Assembly: GCA_014649355.1 (NCBI GenBank)
Contig: BMSW01000018.1
Location: 1 to 64,000 of the forward strand
Origin: Streptomyces althioticus
Lineage (GTDB): Bacteria; Actinomycetota; Actinomycetes; Streptomycetales; Streptomycetaceae
DNA: 64,000 nt
Reading direction: 5' to 3'
The notes beneath the pieces were generated by a model, which had not been told where the DNA came from, ran no database searches, and saw only the letters and a list, made by a program, of their open reading frames with translations. The position numbers and the translations under genes are program-made. This document shows positions 48,217 through 55,751 of the stretch, one piece after another. Position 1 is the first letter of the stretch, and the number at the start of each line of letters is the position of its first letter.

Positions 48217-50085
48217 TCACAGGAGGAGCATCACCGCCGCGCCCCAGAGGACCGTCAGGGCGACCAGCGGCGGCCCCACGGGCATGCCCTGGCGGTCGGA
48301 CGCGGCCTCGCCCGCCGGGCGGAGGTCCGGGCGCAGGAGGAGGGCGCGGAGCTCGTCGGCGACGCGTGCCGCGCCCGGCTCGCGGCCCAGGCGGCGCTCC
48401 AGCCATGCCCAGCCGGTGGGGGACAAACGCACGGCGTCGTCGTCGGCGCGGCCGATGAGGATGCCGTCGTCCCGGAGCGACACGGAGAGGACGGCTTCCC
48501 AGGGGACGCGCCGGACGCGCCAGGCCGTCGTCACCCACAGCCCGTCCCGGTCGGCGGTGATCCGCCAGGTGGTCGCCGTCGCCACGGACGTCACCAGCCA
48601 CGGCAGCGTCACGGCGAGCAGCAGCCAGTGCCAGGACGGCCCGTCCTCCAGCGCGGCCCACACACCCCCGCCCTGCACCACCAGCAGCCCCAGACCGACC
48701 GCCCGTGAGAAGCCGTGCGCCCGCCACACCCGAGGCTCCGCCGAGGGCGTCAGACCGGCGGCGACCTCCTCGACCGGCCGCCGGGGGTGCTTCCGCCCGC
48801 GCGCCGACGGTTCGCCCGTGTTCCACAGGGGGACGGCCGGCCTCACCGAGGTGACGCTGCACTCGACCGCGACCTCCGGGTCGTCCTCGTCGTCGCGTGC
48901 GACGAAGGCGACCTCCGCGCCGGTGCAGGGGGCGCCGTAGAGGACGGCCTCCCGCAGGGGCGGGGCGGGCGCGTCGGCGCGCAGCACCTGAGCGACCTTG
49001 TCCAGGCCGAAGTCGCCGTCGTCGTCGGCCGTTTCGAGGTCGTCCTCGTCCTCCGCGCCGCCCTCGGCGTCGGCGTACAGCGAGTGGAACCACAGCACGG
49101 GCCGGCGGCCCTCGGTGTCGTCGGCCGCGAACACCCAGGTACGGCCGTCCTCCTCGCCCTCGCGCACCAGCACGCGCAGCACCGGCAGGGGCCCGCGCCG
49201 CAGCCGCCGCGCGCCGAGCCGCCCGGCCACGCCGTTCACCAGGAACGCGAGCCCGGTCACCGAGCCGGCCAGCACCAGGACTTCCCACCCGAACGCGTCG
49301 TACGGCTCGGCGACCAGCACGGCTCCGTCGCCGTCCACGACGAGATCGACGCGGGTGTCGACGGGGAAGTCCTCCGGGAAAGCCGTCTCGACGCGGTAGG
49401 TCCGCCCCTCGGCGGTCACGGTGAGGAGGCCGTCACCCTCGTCCACGGCGGTGACTTCACCGGAGAGGTGGGAGGCGGTGGCGGCGCGCTTGTCGTACGC
49501 GTCGGCGACCCCGAGGGCCCGGTGGACACCGAACCCGGCGACGACAAGGAAGACGGCAGCCGGCACGAAGGACATCCGTCCCCGGCGGAACGTCCGCGCG
49601 GCGTCGGGCAACGGCTGCGCGGCAGCCCCGGCCGCCTCCAGCGCCAGCGCCCGCTGCCGCCCGGCGACGGTCAGCCGGTGCACGAGCCCGGCCACGGTGA
49701 ACCCGGCCGCGGTCAGATACGCGAGGGCGGACGGCCGGGCGAAGGCGGCGACGCCCTCCTCGACGGCGAGCGCCACCACAGTGACCGCGAGCCCGCCGAT
49801 CGCGAGCCGGGGCTGCCGCCACACCCAGTACAGCGACAGCACGAGAACGACGGCCACCGCGAGCCCCGGCCAGTCGCTCCCACACGGCTCGGCCGACGTA
49901 CAGGCGGGCACGGGAGCGGCCGCCACCTCCCACGCGACGGAGACGGCCAACGCGAGGAAGGCGAACAGCGGATGGGCCCAACGCGCGGGTACGGCACCGA
50001 GCCAGCGGAGGACGTCGGCGGTCCGCCACGCGGGCGTCCCGGGCGGTATGTGCTCGGCCGGCAACGGCACGGGTTGTCTGGACAC
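48217..50085 (-). CDS. multi-spanning membrane protein with C-terminal PH-like domain
   Basis: 622 residues, function unknown. About four membrane helices occur in the first 160 residues, and two more near 180 and 265. An acidic region (DEDDLETADDDGDFG) interrupts about residue 345. Two further hydrophobic stretches lie near 455 and 485. The last 100 residues (TWRITADRDGLWVTTAWR onward) read like a bacterial PH-type domain. The GTG at 50085 is the first start in frame. It follows the gene at 50128 by 42 bases on the same strand. Confidence 0.75.
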   Translation of the reverse strand: MSRQPVPLPAEHIPPGTPAWRTADVLRWLGAVPARWAHPLFAFLALAVSVAWEVAAAPVPACTSAEPCGSDWPGLAVAVVLVLSLYWVWRQPRLAIGGLAVTVVALAVEEGVAAFARPSALAYLTAAGFTVAGLVHRLTVAGRQRALALEAAGAAAQPLPDAARTFRRGRMSFVPAAVFLVVAGFGVHRALGVADAYDKRAATASHLSGEVTAVDEGDGLLTVTAEGRTYRVETAFPEDFPVDTRVDLVVDGDGAVLVAEPYDAFGWEVLVLAGSVTGLAFLVNGVAGRLGARRLRRGPLPVLRVLVREGEEDGRTWVFAADDTEGRRPVLWFHSLYADAEGGAEDEDDLETADDDGDFGLDKVAQVLRADAPAPPLREAVLYGAPCTGAEVAFVARDDEDDPEVAVECSVTSVRPAVPLWNTGEPSARGRKHPRRPVEEVAAGLTPSAEPRVWRAHGFSRAVGLGLLVVQGGGVWAALEDGPSWHWLLLAVTLPWLVTSVATATTWRITADRDGLWVTTAWRVRRVPWEAVLSVSLRDDGILIGRADDDAVRLSPTGWAWLERRLGREPGAARVADELRALLLRPDLRPAGEAASDRQGMPVGPPLVALTVLWGAAVMLLL

Positions 50086-50127
50086 CCGCGCATTATGGCC
50101 GGACCTGGGGGTCTGTCCGTGTTCGCC

Positions 50128-50715
50128 TCAGACGACCGTGAAGTACGGCTGCCCGTGCAGGGCCCACACGCACAGGGCGCCGTTCTCCTGCCGGAGTTGC
50201 CCGAGGGACTTCTCGCCGTGACGCCGGGTGAGCCGAGCCCACAGGGCGTCGTGCGCAACCTCGACGGCGGCCTTCCGCTCGTCGGTGTCCCAGTGCAGCG
50301 ACTCGCTGATCCCGACGGGGGAGAGCCCGTCCGGCGGTGGGAACGTGCGGTGGATCTCCGCCACGGCGTCCTCGGGATCCCCGTCCGGAGAGAAGACGAT
50401 GAACGTGGACATCCGGCACGTCATCGACTTCTTGGGCGAACCCGCACCGAAGAGGCTGATGTGGTGGCCACGGACGTCCACGCACTCGTCGCGGATGACG
50501 ACGTCGAGCGACCGCAGCCACGGCACACCCGCTTCGATCTCCCGCACGCGGGCGAGCAATCCCTCGGCGGCCGCCTCCCGCTCGGCCCGCACCTCGGCGG
50601 AGGCGGCGATCCGCCTCAGCTTCCACTTCGGCGGCCAGACACGGGAGAACCCCACGATGGTGAACACGAGCAGAAGCCCGAACGCCTCACCGGTCCTGCG
50701 CCGCAGCGACCTCAC
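50128..50715 (-). CDS. single-pass membrane protein coupled to the DUF397 gene
   Basis: 195 residues, no family recognised. One membrane helix lies near the N-terminus (FGLLLVFTIVGFSRVW). A helical segment with repeated Ala/Glu follows, then a mixed domain (IEAGVPWLRSLDVVIRDECV, STFIVFSPDGDPEDAV) to the end. The GTG at 50715 overlaps the DUF397 stop as GTGA, so it is translationally coupled to it. Confidence 0.8.
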   Translation of the reverse strand: MRSLRRRTGEAFGLLLVFTIVGFSRVWPPKWKLRRIAASAEVRAEREAAAEGLLARVREIEAGVPWLRSLDVVIRDECVDVRGHHISLFGAGSPKKSMTCRMSTFIVFSPDGDPEDAVAEIHRTFPPPDGLSPVGISESLHWDTDERKAAVEVAHDALWARLTRRHGEKSLGQLRQENGALCVWALHGQPYFTVV

Positions 50716-50906
50716 GCCGGACCGTCGTGCCCCACGGAGGTGAGAAATCCGGCCCAGGCGGCCGGGGCGAAGGTGAGGCGGGGGCCTTCGGTGTTCTTGG
50801 AGTCGCGGACGTGGACGGTGGTGGGGTCCGTGGCGATCTCGACGCAGGAGTCGGTCTCCGCCCCGCTGCTGTAGCTGCTCTTGAACCACGTCAGTTCGCG
50901 GATCAT
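50712..50906 (-). CDS. DUF397 small protein (WhiJ-cluster type)
   Basis: 64 residues with the DUF397 pattern: LTWFKSSYSSG at the N-terminus, CVEIA in the middle, VHVRDSKNTEGPRLTF and W-x2-F near the end. By family knowledge these small proteins accompany WhiJ-like XRE regulators and act as partners or antagonists. The start at 50906 overlaps the regulator stop as ATGA. Confidence 0.92.
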   Translation of the reverse strand: MIRELTWFKSSYSSGAETDSCVEIATDPTTVHVRDSKNTEGPRLTFAPAAWAGFLTSVGHDGPA

Positions 50907-51787
50907 GTCTCCCCCAACAGCCGCTCGATGAAGGCGGTCGACTCGAGTGGAGTGAGCGCCTGCGCCCGGATGATGCCGTAGCGCAGTTCCAGGATACGGA
51001 GCTGCCGTGGGTCGGTGACCGGGCGACCACCGGCCACTGCCGGGGAGCGCCCGCACGCCGTCCCGTCGTCGAACTTCAGCACTTCGATCCCGCCGTCCGC
51101 CCCGGCGTGCTCCTCGCGGTCCATCGGCATCACCTGGATCTCGACGTTGGGCAACTGGGCGACAGTCAGCAGGTGTTCCAGCTGCGCGCGGACAACGTCC
51201 AGGCCGCCGAGGCGCCGTCGGAGCGTCCACTCGTCCTGGACGAAGCTCAACTCCGGTGCCGCCTCACGGTCGAAGACCGCCTTGCGGGCCACGCGTGCCG
51301 CCACTCCGCGCTCGATCTCCTCCTCCGCGTAGCGCGGTCGCCGCATGCGGAACAGGGCTCGGGCGTACTCAGGCGTCTGCAGAAGCCCGTGAAGGTTCAC
51401 GGGATCGTAGAGCTGAACCTCCACCGCCCGCGCCTCCATCTGCGCGAGATCCCGCACCTTCTTCGGGTATCGGACCTTCCTCACGTCCTCCTTCATCGCC
51501 GCGACGAGACCGCCCGCCCCCAGGACCTCGTCCGCCGTGTCCAGGTACTCGGGGCGGGGGATCCGCTTGCCGCTCTCGATCTTGTAGACGAGGTCCTCGC
51601 CGTACCCGACCGCCACCGCGAACTCGGGCACGCGCATGCCCGCGGCCTCCCGCCGGAGCTTCAACTGCCGTCCCACGGTGGCCACCACGGCCAGTGCCCA
51701 GTCGTCGTCCGGGTCCACCTCCCAGCCCGGCTCGTCCGCCCGGCCCGTACCGGGTCCGACCCGTACCGCCTCACCGTTCACCGACAT
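50903..51787 (-). CDS. WhiJ-like XRE regulator (DUF5753)
   Basis: 294 residues. The helix-turn-helix lies at about 38-95 (LKLRREAAGMRVPEFAVAVG, then GKRIPRPEYLDTAD). The remaining 190 residues are the DUF5753 domain with QTPEYARALFRMRRP. These regulators control development or secondary metabolism in Streptomyces; the specific target is unknown. The ATG at 51787 is 155 bases from the divergent kinase gene and shares its promoter region. It heads a coupled cluster of DUF397, a membrane protein and probably the PH-like gene. Confidence 0.92.
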   Translation of the reverse strand: MSVNGEAVRVGPGTGRADEPGWEVDPDDDWALAVVATVGRQLKLRREAAGMRVPEFAVAVGYGEDLVYKIESGKRIPRPEYLDTADEVLGAGGLVAAMKEDVRKVRYPKKVRDLAQMEARAVEVQLYDPVNLHGLLQTPEYARALFRMRRPRYAEEEIERGVAARVARKAVFDREAAPELSFVQDEWTLRRRLGGLDVVRAQLEHLLTVAQLPNVEIQVMPMDREEHAGADGGIEVLKFDDGTACGRSPAVAGGRPVTDPRQLRILELRYGIIRAQALTPLESTAFIERLLGET

Positions 51788-51942
51788 GCGCGTGCCCCTC
51801 CGTGGTGCCGTTCCGTGATCGCGAGCCCCGCGTGCCAGGACCGGCCGACAGTCCGGACACCCCCGGACAAGCAGTGGACGGTCACTCTACGCAGCGCCGC
51901 GATCACTCATCACGGTACGGCCGTTCGGCCACGCTGAGTCAC

Positions 51943-52416
51943 GTGAACCAGAAAATCGCCCTCACGGGGACCATGCGTCCCGATGGCCAAGTGCGGCACG
52001 TCAGCATGCTGTTGTCGTCGACCGCGCGGGGCGCCCGCCTCGCGCGGCTCCTCGCGGTGGACGCGCTGCGGAGCTGGGAGGTCCCGTACGAGACGGCCGG
52101 TCAGGTCGTCGCCGAACTGGCCGCCAACGCCGCCACGCACGGGCGCGTGCCCGGCCGCAGCTTCCGGCTGACCCTGTACGTCGTCGGCACCACGCTCCGC
52201 ATCGAAGTCACCGACACACGCGGTGACCGCCGGCCCGTCCTGCGCGAGCCCGGCGGCATCGAGGAGTCGGGCCGCGGGCTGTTCCTGGTGGACGCGCTCG
52301 CCGATCGCTGGGGAGTCGCCGAGGGGCGCCACCCCCGTAAGACGGTGTGGGCGGAGATCGACCTCACGACGTCACCGGAACGCGGAACTTCGCGCTTCGG
52401 TGACGTCGGCGGCTAG
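51943..52416 (+). CDS. ATP-binding regulatory kinase (HATPase_c) beside the WhiJ-like cluster
   Basis: 157 residues. It is a small GHKL domain: ELAANAATHG (N box), GIEESGRGLFLVDALADRWG (ATP lid), and GRHPRKTVWAEI at the end. Proteins of this type usually accompany WhiJ-like regulators with DUF397. It is divergent from the XRE gene. The GTG at 51943 is used; the ATG at 51973 is an alternative with a closer ribosome binding site. Confidence 0.85.
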   Translation: MNQKIALTGTMRPDGQVRHVSMLLSSTARGARLARLLAVDALRSWEVPYETAGQVVAELAANAATHGRVPGRSFRLTLYVVGTTLRIEVTDTRGDRRPVLREPGGIEESGRGLFLVDALADRWGVAEGRHPRKTVWAEIDLTTSPERGTSRFGDVGG

Positions 52417-52590
52417 AAGACCAAAGAACTCGGGGGAAAAGCACCCCACCAAGCCCCACCCCTCCCGCCCGCGATCTCGCTCACTCGGGCGGGTGAACCG
52501 TGTCGAACCGGCTGGATTTCCCCGCCGCCCAGGCCCCACGCTCAGCGCAGGGCTACGCACAACGCCCCACCACAACCGCAGACATGAGAC

Positions 52591-52626
52591 GGCCCCCGCC
52601 GGGACGGCAATCCCAGGGCGAGGGCC
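52591..52626 (+). promoter_or_regulatory. structured leader upstream of the winged-helix gene
   Basis: A hairpin with GGCCCCCGCC (52591-52600) pairing to GGCGAGGGCC (52617-52626, one C-A mismatch), an inner GGGA/TCCC stem, a six-base loop CGGCAA and an AG bulge. It lies 28 bases before the GTG at 52655. It may be a regulatory element of the transcript. Otherwise the 238 bases between 52416 and 52655 hold nothing that can be supported. Confidence 0.55.
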
Positions 52627-52654
52627 TGACCACCGAGGAAGATAAGGGCTTCCC

Positions 52655-53542
52655 GTGGGTATCCAGAACCCTAGCGTGCCCCTGCGCACGCCGACCCGCG
52701 TTGCGGGCAACAAGCACCCGAACCGGGTCCACCGCACCACCGGCGGGCTCGAGCACGAGAACACCCGCCACGACACCCGCTTCGTGGTGATCGGCAACCA
52801 CCTGGCCCAGCACCCGGAGCTCTCGCTCCTCGCGATCGGTCTCGGCACCCACCTCCAGTCCCTGCCGAAGGGCGCCCCGGCCGACATCAAGACCCTCGCC
52901 GCACGCTTCCCCGAGGGGGCCACCCGTATCGCCGCCGCGCTGCGGGAGTTGGAGTCCCACGGCTATCTGCGGCGGGAGCGCGTCCGTACGCCCTCCGGCC
53001 GCATCGTCACCCGCACGATCTCCTGCAACCAGCCGGCCGCCGTCCGGCAGCGGGCGGAGCAGCCGTGCCGGGAGAGCACGCCGTCCGCACCGCGCGAGAA
53101 GCCTGTCCGGACACGCAAGGCCCTCCCGGCCGTGCCGCGCCCCGCGTACTCCGGCCCCGGACTCCTCCAGGCCGCCACCGACCTCTTGGCCGACCTGCGC
53201 CGTCACGACTCCCGCCTGCTCCTCTCGGCCGACGACACCGCCCACCTGGCGCCCGGTGTCGCGGCCTGGCTCGAACGCGACGTGACCCCCGCGGCCGTAC
53301 GCCGTGCCCTGACGGCCGACCTGCCGCCCGAGGGCCTGCGGCGTCCGGCGGCCCTGCTGGCCCACCGCCTCGCCGCCCAGCTCCCGCCGCCCGCTCCGTT
53401 CCGGGCCCAGGCCACCACCGCCCCGCCGCCGCCCGTCCGACACCCGCTCCGCACCTGCGACGGCTGCGACCGCGCCTTCCGCGCCCCCGCCCCCACCACC
53501 CACTGCCGCGACTGCCGAACCGACCTCCAGGAGGCCGCCTAG
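52655..53542 (+). CDS. winged-helix DNA-binding protein with C-terminal zinc ribbon
   Basis: 295 residues. A winged helix-turn-helix (about 45-125) covers VIGNHLAQHPELSLLAIGL and ALRELESHGYLRRERVRT. An alanine/arginine-rich helical middle follows. The C-terminal CDGC...HCRDC (about 270-287) is a zinc-ribbon with C-x2-C and C-x2-C pairs. The GTG at 52655 is preceded by AAGGG. It recalls a Streptomyces family that is often present in several copies with similar leaders. I do not know its target. Confidence 0.82.
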   Translation: MGIQNPSVPLRTPTRVAGNKHPNRVHRTTGGLEHENTRHDTRFVVIGNHLAQHPELSLLAIGLGTHLQSLPKGAPADIKTLAARFPEGATRIAAALRELESHGYLRRERVRTPSGRIVTRTISCNQPAAVRQRAEQPCRESTPSAPREKPVRTRKALPAVPRPAYSGPGLLQAATDLLADLRRHDSRLLLSADDTAHLAPGVAAWLERDVTPAAVRRALTADLPPEGLRRPAALLAHRLAAQLPPPAPFRAQATTAPPPPVRHPLRTCDGCDRAFRAPAPTTHCRDCRTDLQEAA

Positions 53543-53593
53543 CATGAACGTGACGACTCTTGCCCCGGGGACAGACCACGAGGAGCGAGCGCC

Positions 53594-54223
53594 ATGACCA
53601 CCGCACCCGGCGACGCTCGGCAGAACGCCTCCCACGTGTACCGGGCCATGCGCGACTTCGTGCAGTCGATGGACGACACGCTGCCCGGGAGGTTCGAGAT
53701 CACCAAGCAGGGGATCGTCCACGACATGGTGGCGCCCGTGAAGCAGCACGAGTTGACCGTGCTGCGTCTCCGGAAGCGGCTGGAGAAGGTCATGCCGGAG
53801 GAGATCGTCGCGCACACGGGCGGACCCGATGTGGAGGGCGAACCCGAGGGGATCATGCGCCGCCCCGACGTCATGGTGATCGCCGCCGAGGGGGACATGG
53901 AAGGGGACGGCACCTTCGATCCCCGCACCCTGGTGGCCGCGGTCGAGATCGTCTCCCGGTCCAACCCCGACAACGACTGGGTCGGCAAGACGCGTGACTA
54001 TCCCCTGCTCGGCGTCCCCGTCTACGCGGTCTTCGACCCCCGCGCCGGCACCGGCGCCGTCTTCACGGACATCCACCCGACCCCGGACGGTCCCCGCTAC
54101 GCCACCCGTAAGGACTTCGTCTACGGCGAGGACGTCACCATCGGCGAATGGACCATCCCCACGGACGGCCTGCCGCGCTACCGCGACGAGGAGAGCGGCC
54201 GGGCCTCGGCGGCGAGCGGTTGA
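53594..54223 (+). CDS. Uma2-family endonuclease-fold protein (DUF820)
   Basis: 209 residues. The PD-(D/E)xK pattern lies in PDVMVIA and AAVEIVSRSNPDNDWVGKTRDY, then GVPVYAVFDPR. Proteins of this family have a restriction-endonuclease-like fold, and their role is unclear; stand-alone copies are numerous in some actinobacteria. The ATG follows GAGGAGCG, and the gene starts 51 bases after the winged-helix gene, so the two may be co-transcribed. Confidence 0.85.
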   Translation: MTTAPGDARQNASHVYRAMRDFVQSMDDTLPGRFEITKQGIVHDMVAPVKQHELTVLRLRKRLEKVMPEEIVAHTGGPDVEGEPEGIMRRPDVMVIAAEGDMEGDGTFDPRTLVAAVEIVSRSNPDNDWVGKTRDYPLLGVPVYAVFDPRAGTGAVFTDIHPTPDGPRYATRKDFVYGEDVTIGEWTIPTDGLPRYRDEESGRASAASG

Positions 54224-54267
54224 CCCGTCTCCGCCGGACGGGGCCGCCGGACGCGCCCCGCGCCACA

Positions 54268-54280
54268 TAGGCTGGAGCCC
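54268..54280 (+). promoter_or_regulatory. -10 element, probable leaderless start of mshB
   Basis: TAGGCT at 54268-54273 ends seven bases before the ATG at 54281. GGAGCCC follows it but is too close for a usual ribosome binding site. Confidence 0.45.
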
Positions 54281-55147
54281 ATGACGGAACTGCCCGAGCG
54301 GCGTCTGATGCTGGTGCACGCGCACCCGGACGACGAGTCGATCAACAACGGCGCGACCATGGCGCGTCACGCGGCCGAGGGCGGCCACGTGACACTGGTC
54401 ACCTGCACCCTCGGTGAGCGCGGCGAGGTCATCCCGCCCGAGCTGCGGCACCTGAGCGGCGCCGCCCTCGGCGGACACCGGCTGGGCGAACTGCGCGAAG
54501 CCATGGCCGCGCTCGGCGTCACGGACTTCCGGCTGCTCGGCGGGGCCGGGCGGTACAGCGACTCCGGGATGATGGGGCTGCCCGACAACGACGACCCCGG
54601 CTGCTTCTGGCAGGCCGACGTCGACCAGGCCGCCGGACTGCTCGCCGACGTGATCCTCGAGGTGCGCCCCCAGGTGCTGGTCACCTACGACGACAACGGC
54701 GGCTACGGCCACCCCGACCACATCCAGGCCCACCGCGTCGCCATGCGCGCCGTCGAACTGGCCGCCGCCCGCGGCTGGGACGTGCCCAAGGTCTACTGGA
54801 ACCGCGTACCGCGCTCCGTGGCCGAGGAAGCCTTCGCCCGGCTGGAGCGCGACCTGCCCGACCTCCCCTTCGACACGTCGGCCTCGGTCGGCGACGTCCC
54901 CGGCGTGGTCGACGACGAGCGGATCACCACCGCCGTCGACGGCACCGCGTACGCCGGCGCGAAGGCCGCCGCCATGCGCGCCCACGCCACCCAGATCACC
55001 GTCGCCGACGAGCGGTACTTCATGCTGTCGAACGAGCTCGCGCAGCCGCTGTTCACCACCGAGTACTACGAACTGGTGCGCGGCGAGCGCCCCGCGGGCC
55101 GTGAGGACGACCTCTTCGCCGGCGTCACCACGGGAGAGCCGTCGTGA
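54281..55147 (+). CDS. mshB: mycothiol biosynthesis deacetylase MshB
   Basis: 288 residues. The zinc-binding HPDDE is at residues 15-19 (LVHAHPDDES), and HPDH follows in GGYGHPDHIQAHR. It removes the acetyl group from GlcNAc-Ins in mycothiol synthesis. The sequence also contains the typical RGEVIPPELRHL. The last four bases overlap the next gene as GTGA. Confidence 0.96.
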   Translation: MTELPERRLMLVHAHPDDESINNGATMARHAAEGGHVTLVTCTLGERGEVIPPELRHLSGAALGGHRLGELREAMAALGVTDFRLLGGAGRYSDSGMMGLPDNDDPGCFWQADVDQAAGLLADVILEVRPQVLVTYDDNGGYGHPDHIQAHRVAMRAVELAAARGWDVPKVYWNRVPRSVAEEAFARLERDLPDLPFDTSASVGDVPGVVDDERITTAVDGTAYAGAKAAAMRAHATQITVADERYFMLSNELAQPLFTTEYYELVRGERPAGREDDLFAGVTTGEPS

Positions 55148-55557
55148 GCGGTGACCGCGCGCCCCTGATGGCGCAGCCCCTGCGCCCCCCGTCCGCGGGA
55201 CGCGCCGCCGCCCTGCTCGGACTGCTGGTGCTCGGCGCCCTGGTCGGCGTCGCCGGGGCGCTGGTCCAGCCCGCGTGGTTCCCCGGCGGGCTGCTGCTCG
55301 CCCTGGCCGGCGAGGCGGGGACGGTGCTCGGAGCGGCGCGGCTGATCCGGAGCCGGTCCGGCGGGATCGCCGTCGCCGCAGGCTGGATGATCATGGTCGT
55401 CCTGCTCACGGTCAGCCGTCCGGAAGGCGACTTCCTGTTCGCCGCGGGCAGCGGCTCCTACCTCTTCCTCCTCGGTGGCATCGCCGTGGCTGTGATCTGT
55501 GCCACCTTCGGGCCCGGGAAGCAACCGGACGGGGACCCCGCCCGACTTCGCAAGTGA
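55144..55557 (+). CDS. DUF6113-type small membrane protein
   Basis: 137 residues with about four hydrophobic helices (AALLGLLVLGALVGVAGALV first). The GTG overlaps the mshB stop as GTGA, so the two are coupled. Its role is unknown; location beside mshB is characteristic in Streptomyces. The family name is from memory of that context. Confidence 0.8.
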   Translation: MSGDRAPLMAQPLRPPSAGRAAALLGLLVLGALVGVAGALVQPAWFPGGLLLALAGEAGTVLGAARLIRSRSGGIAVAAGWMIMVVLLTVSRPEGDFLFAAGSGSYLFLLGGIAVAVICATFGPGKQPDGDPARLRK

Positions 55558-55751
55558 CGTACCACTTCGCCGTACCAGGGGCGTGATGGTCCGGTGTGGG
55601 TTTCCCCGGCGGTACTGGGATACGGGCCGGATATGGCCAGTAAGGTGGTGCGCGCCGCCGAGCCTCCCTCGAACCCTCGGCCTCGCCCGAGCTGGGAGGA
55701 CCCCCACCGTGAGGTCGTGACGGGCGGCGGAGCCAACCGGGAGAACCTGCC

